Shown here in pieces: positions 51,769 to 59,004 of a DNA stretch of 61,307 nt. Every line of letters starts with the position of its first letter. The first letter of the stretch is position 1. The notes below the pieces were generated by a model. The model made no database searches. It was given only the letters and a program-made list of their open reading frames with translations, and had not been told where the DNA came from. Source of the DNA: Bacteroidales bacterium (lineage in GTDB: Bacteria; Bacteroidota; Bacteroidia; Bacteroidales; UBA1402); NCBI GenBank assembly GCA_028709215.1, contig JAQVXI010000005.1, positions 12,436 through 73,742 of the forward strand, written 5' to 3'. A program made the translations under genes and the position numbers.

Positions 51769-52904
51769 AAGCGAAACAAAAAATATTGTTTATTGATCGG
51801 GACGGAACGTTGGTGATGGAACCTCCCGTGGATTATCAACTGGATTCTCTGGAGAAACTGGAATTTTATCCGGCCGTATTCCGGAATCTATATCAGATAC
51901 GAAGCAAAACGGATTTCTTTTTTTCCATGGTAACCAACCAGGATGGATTGGGAACAAAATCCTTTCCGGAAAACAGTTTTTGGCCGGCACACAACAAAAT
52001 CATTCAGGCTTTTGAAAACGAGGGCATTCGTTTTGATGCCGTACACATTGACAAAAGCATGCCCGAAGACCATGCACCGACACGCAAACCGGGCATCGCC
52101 TTGTTGACAGAATATTTTGGAGATGCCTGGGATTTGCCGGGCTCATTCGTCATTGGAGATCGACTGACCGATGTGAAGCTTGCTGCAAACTTGGGTTGTA
52201 AAGCCATTTACTTAAAAACGTACTCCAATGCTGTTCGTCAAGAGCTTTTGGATGCAGGCCTGAACGACGTCTGTGTACTGATCAGCGATTGTTGGGACGA
52301 GGTTATGGCCTTTTTGCTGGCCGGAGAGCGCAGCGTTGAAATCAATCGAAAAACCCACGAAACGGACATTCGTGTACGCGTGGATCTGGATGGGCACGGA
52401 GTGTGCGATATATCCACCGGTCTGGGCTTTTTTGATCATATGTTGGAGCAAATCGGCAAACATGCAGGCATCGACCTACTCATTCACACGCAGGGGGATT
52501 TGCATGTAGACGAACACCATACGGTCGAAGATACTGCCATTGTTTTGGGAGAAGCCCTGAGCAAAGCGCTGGGTGATAAACGCGGCTTGGAACGGTATGG
52601 CTATTGCTTACCGATGGATGATAATCTATGTCAGGCTGTTTTGGATTTTGGTGGGCGCCCTTGGCTGCTTTGGGATGTTCAGTTTAAACGTGAGCGCATC
52701 GGTGATGTTCCCACGGAACTTTTCCTGCACTTTTTTAAGTCGTTGAGTGATGCAGCCAAGATGAATCTTGCCATACAGGCAGAAGGGGACAACGAACACC
52801 ATAAAATTGAAGGCATATTCAAAGCGTTTGCACGAGCCATAAAAATGGCCATTCGACGCGATGTCTATAAATACGATCTTCCCAGTACAAAAGGTATGTT
52901 ATAA
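51765..52904 (+). CDS. hisB: Bifunctional histidinol-phosphatase / imidazoleglycerol-phosphate dehydratase
   Basis: 379 residues. The start at 51765 ([20 protein letters not shown]) is preferred over the in-frame ATG at 51690, which overlaps hisC. The N-terminal HAD-type phosphatase (about 1-165) has DRDGTL with both catalytic Asp and the [10 protein letters not shown] and [17 protein letters not shown] motifs; the C-terminal dehydratase (about 190-379) has the metal-binding [40 protein letters not shown] and the paired [16 protein letters not shown]. Together: step 6 and step 8 of the pathway. The remaining genes hisHAFI are not in this window. Confidence 0.95.
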   Translation: MKAKQKILFIDRDGTLVMEPPVDYQLDSLEKLEFYPAVFRNLYQIRSKTDFFFSMVTNQDGLGTKSFPENSFWPAHNKIIQAFENEGIRFDAVHIDKSMPEDHAPTRKPGIALLTEYFGDAWDLPGSFVIGDRLTDVKLAANLGCKAIYLKTYSNAVRQELLDAGLNDVCVLISDCWDEVMAFLLAGERSVEINRKTHETDIRVRVDLDGHGVCDISTGLGFFDHMLEQIGKHAGIDLLIHTQGDLHVDEHHTVEDTAIVLGEALSKALGDKRGLERYGYCLPMDDNLCQAVLDFGGRPWLLWDVQFKRERIGDVPTELFLHFFKSLSDAAKMNLAIQAEGDNEHHKIEGIFKAFARAIKMAIRRDVYKYDLPSTKGML

Positions 52905-52912
52905 CGAAACAC

Positions 52913-54304
52913 ATGAAACGATCCATTCGCTCCGTCTTTATGCTTGCATTCCTTGTCCTTGGACAGTGCACGCTTGCTGCATCCACGCGTGTGATGCAGG
53001 TTGATCTGCGTGATCAAGTCAACAGTTTGTCCTGGACCATCATTCAAAACGGGTTCAAGCAGGCGCAGGAAGATTCGTGCGATTTGGTTCTATTGAATAT
53101 GAACACGTACGGTGGTGAAGTGGTGTATGCCGACTCCATCCGTTCGGCCATATTGGATGCCCCGCTTCCTGTGTATGTATTTATCAACAACAATGCCGCT
53201 TCGGCGGGAGCCTTGATTTCCATCGCCTGCGACGGCATCTATATGAAGCCTGGAGGGACAATGGGAGCCTCTACTGTCGTGGATCAAACCGGAGCAGCGG
53301 CTCCGGATAAATACCAATCCTATATGAGAGGGACCATTCGTGCGACTGCAGAAGCGCAAGGCAAAGATACCCTGATCCAGAATGGAGATACCATCTATTC
53401 CTGGCGTCGGGATCCCAAAATCGCCGAAGCCATGGTTGATCCCGATGTCTACATTGAAGGATTGATCGATACAGGCAAAGTGCTTACACTGACAGCCAAT
53501 GAGGCAGTGGCCGTCGGTTATTGCGACGGACTGGCCGAAGACATACGGGAAGTCCTTACCGAACACATCGGATTGACGGATTACGATTTACTGGTTTACC
53601 AACCGACACCGCTGGAGAAACTCAAAGGACGCCTTTTGGGCACGGCCTTTCGGGCAATTCTCATCATGGTCATTGTGGCAGGCATTTGGTTTGAATTGCA
53701 AACACCCGGACTGGGTTTTCCAAGCATAGCAGCCTTGGCTGCAGCTGCGCTCTATTTTGCACCCTTGTATCTGGATGGATTCGCTCAAAACTGGGAAATT
53801 CTGATTTTCGTCATCGGAGTGGCGCTCTTGTTTGTAGAAATTTTTGTCATACCGGGCTTTGGTATTTCCGGCATCTTGGGCATACTCTTTGTATTGACCG
53901 GTTTGTCGTTTGCTTTGGTTGAAAACGGAGCGCCCAGTTTGGCCTTTAATGCCATTGAAGGGCTGGGTGAGGCATTCTTTCTTGTCGCAGTAAGCATTCT
54001 GCTATCCATAGCCATACTCATTTGGTTTACCAACAAAATTGGTACCGGTAACCGCTTTTTTAAATATGCCGCCTTACAAAACACACAAGAAGTTTCGGAA
54101 GGTTTTGTCGGTGTACCGGCAGAGTTGTCCAGCCTAATCGGTCAAAAAGGAACGGCCGCTACGCTGTTGCGTCCTTCCGGCAAGGTGCGATTGAATGGAA
54201 AATTGTACGATGCCGTATCGATGTTTGGTTTTATAGAGGCAGGAACAAGCGTTGTGGTGACTCGAACGGAGTCGGGTCAATTGTATGTTCAGAAATTAGT
54301 GTAG
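52913..54304 (+). CDS. nfeD: NfeD-family membrane-bound serine protease
   Basis: 463 residues, the long NfeD architecture. Signal peptide about 1-24. ClpP-like protease domain about 25-215 with QVDLRDQVNSLSWTIIQNGF, NTYGGEVVYADSIRSAIL, the catalytic Ser in INNNAASAGALISIACDG and a GASTVV loop. Four transmembrane segments lie at about 240-385 (IMVIVAGIWFELQ, GLGFPSIAALAAAALYFAPL, ILIFVIGVALLFVEIFVIPG, SGILGILFVLTGLSFAL), then an OB-fold domain (VGVPAELSSLIGQKGTAATLLRPSGKV) at the C-terminus. Usually partnered with a stomatin-like protein, not seen here. It starts 8 bp after hisB and its 3' end overlaps hipA by 74 bp. Confidence 0.9.
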   Translation: MKRSIRSVFMLAFLVLGQCTLAASTRVMQVDLRDQVNSLSWTIIQNGFKQAQEDSCDLVLLNMNTYGGEVVYADSIRSAILDAPLPVYVFINNNAASAGALISIACDGIYMKPGGTMGASTVVDQTGAAAPDKYQSYMRGTIRATAEAQGKDTLIQNGDTIYSWRRDPKIAEAMVDPDVYIEGLIDTGKVLTLTANEAVAVGYCDGLAEDIREVLTEHIGLTDYDLLVYQPTPLEKLKGRLLGTAFRAILIMVIVAGIWFELQTPGLGFPSIAALAAAALYFAPLYLDGFAQNWEILIFVIGVALLFVEIFVIPGFGISGILGILFVLTGLSFALVENGAPSLAFNAIEGLGEAFFLVAVSILLSIAILIWFTNKIGTGNRFFKYAALQNTQEVSEGFVGVPAELSSLIGQKGTAATLLRPSGKVRLNGKLYDAVSMFGFIEAGTSVVVTRTESGQLYVQKLV

Positions 54305-55397
54305 CGCGCATACGCTGTACCATTCGCTTTGCGTTTCGAAGGTTTTGTGCTTTGGCCAATTGAATCCATTCATTCCAAAAAGTGGACGTGTTGTGTTCAA
54401 ACAAAACACCTTGCTGCAACCTTACCGGCTCTGAGGGGATTGCATCTGCCAAACCCCATCCGCTTTGTGGAAGCCAGTAAAAGTACATTTGATTCAACGG
54501 ATCCAATTTGCCATAAACCATCCACTGAAAGGTCCAGCGTTTGAATTGCTCTTCCAAATGCGGATACGGCAATCCAAGCATCCGCATTCCTTTAAGTACA
54601 TCCGAGCACGTTTTTTGATCCGGAAGCAACAAATCGGATGCCCGCTGCACATGGATTCGCTCACGGGCATTGCGATCCATGCGATGCACCAACAGATGCC
54701 TACCGCGTGGCGTGTGCATCCATCGCATCGTCGCTTGACGCAATCCGCAGGCCTGCCCCAATTGGTGGCGCAAACCCAGGAGCGCATTATCCGGTCCAAA
54801 TTCAAATCCGTCCAATCGCAACGTCCATGCATCGTATCCTTTTGGCACATCGTTTTGTCCACTCAAAACATCACCGGTAAAATCATTGATGGCCAACACA
54901 AAAGAAGGGTGTGTTCCTTTTGTGAAAAGCGCGACACGCAACAGTGCACGCAATCGATCTTCTTTGATTGGATGTTGCTCAAACTGCTTTAATGCATCGT
55001 AGACTTGATCCAAATCAACTTCGACCACCTCGTTCAGCTCAGGAAAACCAATGGGATCAAAGCTCAACGCACCAAATCCGCGACTTCCCATCATGGATAA
55101 CCAGGATAGGGGAGCACGCTTCTTCTGCGACAAATGCTGTTGAATGAGCTTTTGAGCAAACGGACCTGGAATACTCTCCCGTAAAAAGGCAGGCCAATCG
55201 GTTTGTCGGTTTGCATCGGTAAAGAATAGCACATCGCGCGCATCCAATTGATCCACCGGATACCGCAAGGGTGAAAAAGGAATTTTTTGTTGTAAAAAGG
55301 CGGGTTCAAAGGCAAAATATCCCTGATTGCGCAGAGCATCCCACGAGAGAATGCCCATGGGTTCCGATAAAAAACGAACCGCAACATACTGCATCAT
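54231..55397 (-). CDS. hipA: HipA-like toxin with degenerate kinase residues
   Basis: 388 residues. The fold is HipA (Ser/Thr kinase of type II toxin-antitoxin modules): MGSRGFGALSFDP (103-115) and HRMDRNARERIHVQRASDLL (238-257) match family segments. But the sites that make an active kinase appear altered: the GGARPK-type P-loop stretch is GTHPSF (161-166), the ATP-binding Lys is Arg194 (WTLRLDG), the catalytic DxHxKN-type loop is GKLDPLNQM (296-304) with no His, Lys or Asn, and the metal-binding Asp of the LAPAYD-type motif is missing (LADAIPS, 316-322). It overlaps hipB by 4 bp and the end of nfeD by 74 bp. Probably a pseudokinase. Confidence 0.8.
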   Translation of the reverse strand: MMQYVAVRFLSEPMGILSWDALRNQGYFAFEPAFLQQKIPFSPLRYPVDQLDARDVLFFTDANRQTDWPAFLRESIPGPFAQKLIQQHLSQKKRAPLSWLSMMGSRGFGALSFDPIGFPELNEVVEVDLDQVYDALKQFEQHPIKEDRLRALLRVALFTKGTHPSFVLAINDFTGDVLSGQNDVPKGYDAWTLRLDGFEFGPDNALLGLRHQLGQACGLRQATMRWMHTPRGRHLLVHRMDRNARERIHVQRASDLLLPDQKTCSDVLKGMRMLGLPYPHLEEQFKRWTFQWMVYGKLDPLNQMYFYWLPQSGWGLADAIPSEPVRLQQGVLFEHNTSTFWNEWIQLAKAQNLRNAKRMVQRMRATLISEHTIDPTPFESPQRLFLPL

Positions 55398-55708
55398 TCT
55401 TCCTTCTGCTTTTTGGAACGCACCCGTTTGCGTTCGAGTTGTTTGACTGCCAAAACAGGATGTTTGTGTTGATCGGGCAAGGCCTGATCGAGTCGATCCA
55501 GTAAATGCAACGCCCGAAGAACCGGCAGAAAGGTATACAGGGAAACAGGTTTTCCATGTTCCAAATCACGAATGGTCGAACGATTTAAACCCGTATGATC
55601 GGCCAATTGCTGTTGTGTCCAGTTGCTGGACATTCGCCACAATCTTACTCGTTTACCGATATCTTCCAAAATTTCCGCATCCGATGCATTCATCCAACTG
55701 GTATTCAT
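55394..55708 (-). CDS. hipB: HipB-like helix-turn-helix antitoxin
   Basis: 104 residues. An XRE-type helix-turn-helix at about 13-56 (LEDIGKRVRLWRMSSNWTQ, QQLADHTGLNRSTIRDLEHG) and a basic tail (LERKRVRSKKQKEE). HipB binds DNA and holds HipA; it also represses its own operon. It overlaps the hipA start by 4 bp (ATGATG), so the pair is translationally coupled. The first ATG (55708) and one 15 bp further (55693) are both possible starts. Operator-like dyads lie just upstream (55736-55799). Confidence 0.85.
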   Translation of the reverse strand: MNTSWMNASDAEILEDIGKRVRLWRMSSNWTQQQLADHTGLNRSTIRDLEHGKPVSLYTFLPVLRALHLLDRLDQALPDQHKHPVLAVKQLERKRVRSKKQKEE

Positions 55709-55721
55709 AGACTATTTTTTA

Positions 55722-55729
55722 CAAAAATA
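55722..55729 (-). promoter_or_regulatory. Putative -7 element of the hipBA promoter
   Basis: TATTTTTG on the minus strand, an exact TAnnTTTG, 13 nt before the hipB ATG. The dyad at 55736-55755 falls in the spacer between the expected -7 and -33 positions. Confidence 0.45.
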
Positions 55730-55735
55730 CATATT

Positions 55736-55755
55736 ATGATGCTTATAAACATCAT
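55736..55755. promoter_or_regulatory. Operator-like dyad 1 upstream of hipB
   Basis: ATGATG (55736-55741), 8 nt, CATCAT (55750-55755), inside the promoter spacer. A good candidate for HipB binding and autorepression. Confidence 0.5.
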
Positions 55756-55773
55756 TATTTGGATAATTTATTT

Positions 55774-55799
55774 ATAATGATTGTATTTTCCATCATTAT
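55774..55799. promoter_or_regulatory. Operator-like dyad 2 upstream of hipB
   Basis: ATAATGAT (55774-55781), 10 nt, ATCATTAT (55792-55799): perfect 8-bp arms sharing the ATGAT core with dyad 1, about 38 bp further upstream. Confidence 0.5.
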
Positions 55800-55876
55800 A
55801 TAGGCCTTTTTTTAAATAATACAGGGCATTGAATGCTTGATTATCATCTTTTTAGAAGGATCAACGATTTGGGTTC

Positions 55877-55907
55877 TTGCAGGATTCAATCTTTTTGTCT
55901 TACTTTG
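55877..55907 (+). promoter_or_regulatory. Putative rpmB-rpmG-DUF4295 promoter
   Basis: TTG (55877-55879), 20 nt, TTACTTTG (55900-55907; one mismatch to TAnnTTTG). The leader to the rpmB ATG is about 60 nt and has two GGATAAA repeats (55929-55935, 55944-55950). Confidence 0.5.
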
Positions 55908-55970
55908 CAGCCGGAAATAAAAAACAAGGATAAAACCTAGCGAGGATAAACCAAATTAAAACAGATAGAG

Positions 55971-56231
55971 ATGTCTAAAATTTGTCAGATTACCGGAAAG
56001 AAAGCAATGATCGGGAACAATGTTTCTCACTCAAAGAGACGTACGAAACGTAAATTCAACGTCAACTTGTTCCGTAAAAAGTTCTATTGGGTAGAACAGG
56101 ATTGCTGGATTTCGCTGAATGTTTCAGCAAACGGATTACGCGTCATCAACAAAAACGGTTTGGACGCAGCTATGCGCAATGCAAGCGAAAAAGGATTCTT
56201 GAAAGTAGAAGATATCCGCATCATCAATTAA
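55971..56231 (+). CDS. rpmB: 50S ribosomal protein bL28
   Basis: 86 residues. [30 protein letters not shown] is the classical bL28 opening, then [31 protein letters not shown]. Only isolated Cys, no CxxC pairs, so it is the zinc-free form. It heads a cluster with bL33 and a DUF4295 protein (gaps 18 and 7 bp) with a separate promoter. Confidence 0.97.
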   Translation: MSKICQITGKKAMIGNNVSHSKRRTKRKFNVNLFRKKFYWVEQDCWISLNVSANGLRVINKNGLDAAMRNASEKGFLKVEDIRIIN

Positions 56232-56249
56232 TTGTAGGAGGTTAGAAAA

Positions 56250-56438
56250 ATGGCAAAGAAAGCAAAAGGCAATAGAATCCAGGTCATCCTGGAATGCACA
56301 GAACACAAAGAAAGCGGAATGCCGGGTACTTCACGTTACATCACGACCAAAAATCGCAAAAACACGACCGGTCGTTTGGAATTGAAGAAATTCAACCCGA
56401 TTCTGAAACGAGTTACCATCCATAAAGAAATTAAATAA
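56250..56438 (+). CDS. rpmG: 50S ribosomal protein bL33
   Basis: 62 residues: [20 protein letters not shown], then [23 protein letters not shown]. One Cys only, so no zinc-ribbon (the C- form that does not need zinc). It lies between rpmB and the DUF4295 gene. Confidence 0.97.
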   Translation: MAKKAKGNRIQVILECTEHKESGMPGTSRYITTKNRKNTTGRLELKKFNPILKRVTIHKEIK

Positions 56439-56445
56439 GTAGGCC

Positions 56446-56601
56446 ATGGCAAAGAAAGCAGTTGCATCCATGCAAAACAAAGGTGAAGGCCGCGCCTTCG
56501 CCAAAGTGATCAAAATGGTGAAGTCTCCCAAAACGGGTGCTTATATGTTCCAGGAAGAAATTGTACACAACGAAAAGGTACAGGAATTTCTAAAAAAATA
56601 A
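56446..56601 (+). CDS. DUF4295 small ribosome-associated protein
   Basis: 51 residues, too short for many gene callers: MAKKAVASMQNKGEGRAFAK, then VIKMVKSPKTGAYMFQEEIV and a basic end (EFLKK). Lysine-rich, like a ribosomal protein. DUF4295 proteins are found almost only in Bacteroidetes directly after rpmG. I think this corresponds to the extra large-subunit protein reported from Bacteroidetes ribosome structures (bL38), but I cannot verify this. Ends 23 bp before a terminator. Confidence 0.88.
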   Translation: MAKKAVASMQNKGEGRAFAKVIKMVKSPKTGAYMFQEEIVHNEKVQEFLKK

Positions 56602-56624
56602 TCCAATTTGGATCGAATTACATG

Positions 56625-56657
56625 AAAACCGCTGTTCTCGCAGCGGTTTTTGTTTTT
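56625..56657 (+). terminator. Terminator of the rpmB cluster
   Basis: AAAACCGCTG, TTCTCG loop, CAGCGGTTTTTGTTTTTG: a 10-bp perfect stem and T-run. The -33 box of the ftsY promoter lies inside its T-run. Confidence 0.88.
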
Positions 56658-56680
56658 GTAGCGATTATCATGTATTTTTG
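56649..56680 (+). promoter_or_regulatory. ftsY promoter
   Basis: TTTG (56649-56652), exactly 20 nt, TATTTTTG (56673-56680). A full -33/-7 match, 17 nt before the ftsY ATG. Confidence 0.62.
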
Positions 56681-56697
56681 CACAACAATTAGGAACA

Positions 56698-57675
56698 ATG
56701 GGCATTTTTAATTTCTTTTCAAAAAACAAGGCACAAGAGCAGCAGGAAAAGCAAGATTTGGATCAAGGTTTGGTTAAAACCAAAACCTCCGTTTTTGCAA
56801 AGATTGCCAGAGCCGTAGCCGGAAAATCCAAGGTTGACGACGAAGTCCTTGACCAACTGGAAGAAATCTTAATCTCCTCCGATGTGGGCGTGGATACAAC
56901 CTTACGCATCATCGAACGCATAGAAAAGCGTGTTGCCAGAGATAAGTACGTGGATACGGCTGAGCTCAACAACGTTTTAAAAGAGGAAATTACCGATCTG
57001 CTCATTGCGCATGGGCAAGAGAGCGATGGAAAACTGACTCCTGAAGGCAATCAGAAACCTTACGTGATCATGGTTGTGGGTGTCAATGGAGTGGGGAAGA
57101 CCACGACCATCGGAAAATTGGCCTACCGGCTGGTACAATCCGGTAAGAAAGTCTATCTGGGAGCAGCCGATACTTTCCGTGCCGCAGCCGTAGAGCAATT
57201 GGTCGCTTGGGGCGAACGCTCCGGTGCAACCGTTGTCAAACAAAAGATGGGTTCTGATCCGGCTTCGGTCGCTTTTGACACACTCAAATCGGCAGTGGCC
57301 AATCAGGCTGACGTCGTTCTCATCGATACCGCCGGACGTTTGCACAACAAAACAGGGTTGATGCAAGAATTGTCCAAAATCAAACAAGTCATGTCAAAAG
57401 TGATTCCGGACGCACCACACGAAATCCTCCTGGTTCTGGACGGGTCAACCGGTCAAAATGCGTTTGAACAAGCCAAACAGTTTACACTGGCTACCGAGGT
57501 CAATGCCTTGGCCATTACAAAACTGGATGGAACGGCCAAAGGCGGTGTCGTCATCGGTATTTCGGATCAATTCGGCATCCCGGTCAAGTACATCGGTTTG
57601 GGCGAGAAACCCGAACAACTGCAGGTATTTAACCGCAAAGCCTTTGTTGACAGTTTATTCGGTTCAATCGGTTGA
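56698..57675 (+). CDS. ftsY: Signal recognition particle receptor FtsY
   Basis: 325 residues, the short form without a long acidic A domain. N domain about 20-110; GTPase G domain about 120-325 with G1 VVGVNGVGKTTTIGKLAY (about 120-137), DTFRAAAVEQLVAWGER, G3 VLIDTAGRLHNKTGLMQEL, G4 TKLDGTAKGGVVIGI and GEKPEQLQVFNRKAFVDSLF at the C-terminus. It is the receptor that docks SRP-ribosome complexes on the membrane through an amphipathic N-terminus. rimO begins one base after its stop. Confidence 0.95.
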   Translation: MGIFNFFSKNKAQEQQEKQDLDQGLVKTKTSVFAKIARAVAGKSKVDDEVLDQLEEILISSDVGVDTTLRIIERIEKRVARDKYVDTAELNNVLKEEITDLLIAHGQESDGKLTPEGNQKPYVIMVVGVNGVGKTTTIGKLAYRLVQSGKKVYLGAADTFRAAAVEQLVAWGERSGATVVKQKMGSDPASVAFDTLKSAVANQADVVLIDTAGRLHNKTGLMQELSKIKQVMSKVIPDAPHEILLVLDGSTGQNAFEQAKQFTLATEVNALAITKLDGTAKGGVVIGISDQFGIPVKYIGLGEKPEQLQVFNRKAFVDSLFGSIG

Positions 57676-57676
57676 T

Positions 57677-58990
57677 ATGACACGAAAGAAAACAGTCACG
57701 CTCATCACATTGGGTTGTTCCAAGAATCTGGTAGATTCCGAGAAGCTTATGTATCGATTCAACCGCTTGGGCTACCAAGTATTGCACGATGCAGAGCCAC
57801 CCAAAGGCAGCATTGTCATCATCAACACCTGTGGTTTTATCGGCGACGCAAAAGAAGAATCCATCCAGACCATTTTAAGCTTTTCAGAAGCCCGAAAGTC
57901 CGGATACCTTCAAAAGTTGTATGTAATGGGCTGCTTGTCGGAACGTTACACCGAAGAACTCCGCGACGAAATACCCGAAGTGGATCATTACTACGGAAAA
58001 TTTAATTACAACGAAATACTGGACGATCTGGGCGAAATCTGGCGCAGCGACTACGGTCCCGAACGGCTTTTGACCACCCCTTCGCACTACGCTTACCTGA
58101 AAATATCCGAAGGTTGCAGCCGTACCTGTTCGTATTGCGCAATTCCCATCATAACAGGCAAACATCGTTCCGTGCCCATGGAACAGTTACTTGAGGAAGT
58201 ACGCTATCTCGTCGGTCAAGGAGTGCACGAATTCCAAATGATTGCCCAGGACCTCTCATATTACGGAAGGGATCTGTACGGTGAAATGCGTTTGGCCCAG
58301 CTCACCGAAGCCATTGCCCAAATACCGGGCGTCGAATGGCTGCGCTTACATTACACCTATCCATACGAGTTTCCCATGGATGTTTTATCGGTCATGCGCC
58401 GTTACGACAACGTCTGTGCCTACCTGGACATGGCTTTGCAACACATAAGCGACCCCATGCTCATAAAAATGCGTCGCAAAATCAACAAGGCAGATACCCT
58501 TCGCCTGCTCTCATCCATACGAGAAGCCGTCCCCGGTATCCATTTGCGCACAACCTTAATGGTGGGTCACCCCGGTGAAACGGAAGCGGATTTTGAGGAA
58601 CTAATGGAGTTTACACGAATGGCTCGCTTTGAGCGCATGGGTGCCTTCACGTACTCAGAAGAAGAAGGAACGTACGCAGCCCGCACGTATGCCGACGATG
58701 TTCCTGATGACGTTAAAAAAGACCGCCTGGATCGACTGATGCTTTTGCAGCAGGATATTTCGGAAGAAATCAATACGGCCAAAGTCGGTTCGACGCTTCG
58801 TGTAATCATTGACCGAGAAGAAGAAGATTACTTTGTCGGTCGTACGGAATACGATTCGCCCGAAGTCGATCCGGAAGTTTTTGTAGAAAAAAATGCCTTA
58901 TTGAAGCCCGGGCATTTTTACGCGGTAGAAATCACCGCAGCCGGCCCCTATGATTTGTTTGGCAGACTGGCATCAAAGGATACAATATAA
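57677..58990 (+). CDS. rimO: Ribosomal protein uS12 methylthiotransferase
   Basis: 437 residues from the ATG at 57677 (MTRKKTVTLITLGCSKNLVD), one base after ftsY; an earlier frame extension to 57458 lies inside ftsY and is rejected. It adds a methylthio group to Asp of ribosomal protein uS12. UPF0004 domain with Cys in LGCSKNLVDSE, NTCGFIGDAKEESIQ and GCLSERY (first cluster); radical SAM cluster Cys in KISEGCSRTCSYCAIPIITG; C-terminal TRAM domain (VGSTLRVIIDREEEDYFVGRTEYDSPEVDPEVFV). Typical length. Confidence 0.95.
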   Translation: MTRKKTVTLITLGCSKNLVDSEKLMYRFNRLGYQVLHDAEPPKGSIVIINTCGFIGDAKEESIQTILSFSEARKSGYLQKLYVMGCLSERYTEELRDEIPEVDHYYGKFNYNEILDDLGEIWRSDYGPERLLTTPSHYAYLKISEGCSRTCSYCAIPIITGKHRSVPMEQLLEEVRYLVGQGVHEFQMIAQDLSYYGRDLYGEMRLAQLTEAIAQIPGVEWLRLHYTYPYEFPMDVLSVMRRYDNVCAYLDMALQHISDPMLIKMRRKINKADTLRLLSSIREAVPGIHLRTTLMVGHPGETEADFEELMEFTRMARFERMGAFTYSEEEGTYAARTYADDVPDDVKKDRLDRLMLLQQDISEEINTAKVGSTLRVIIDREEEDYFVGRTEYDSPEVDPEVFVEKNALLKPGHFYAVEITAAGPYDLFGRLASKDTI

Positions 58991-59004
58991 TTAAATTGAA
59001 TACG

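Noticed and set aside
54465-54992. 175-codon open frame antisense to hipA
   Set aside because: His/Arg-rich translation without motifs; a shadow of the hipA codons.
54231-55799. hipBA as part of a mobile genomic island
   Set aside because: No integrase, transposase, direct repeats or tRNA att site beside it; flanked by core genes nfeD and rpmB.
55921-55970. Riboswitch or L28 autoregulatory element in the rpmB leader
   Set aside because: Only two short GGATAAA repeats are seen; no stable structure or known motif.
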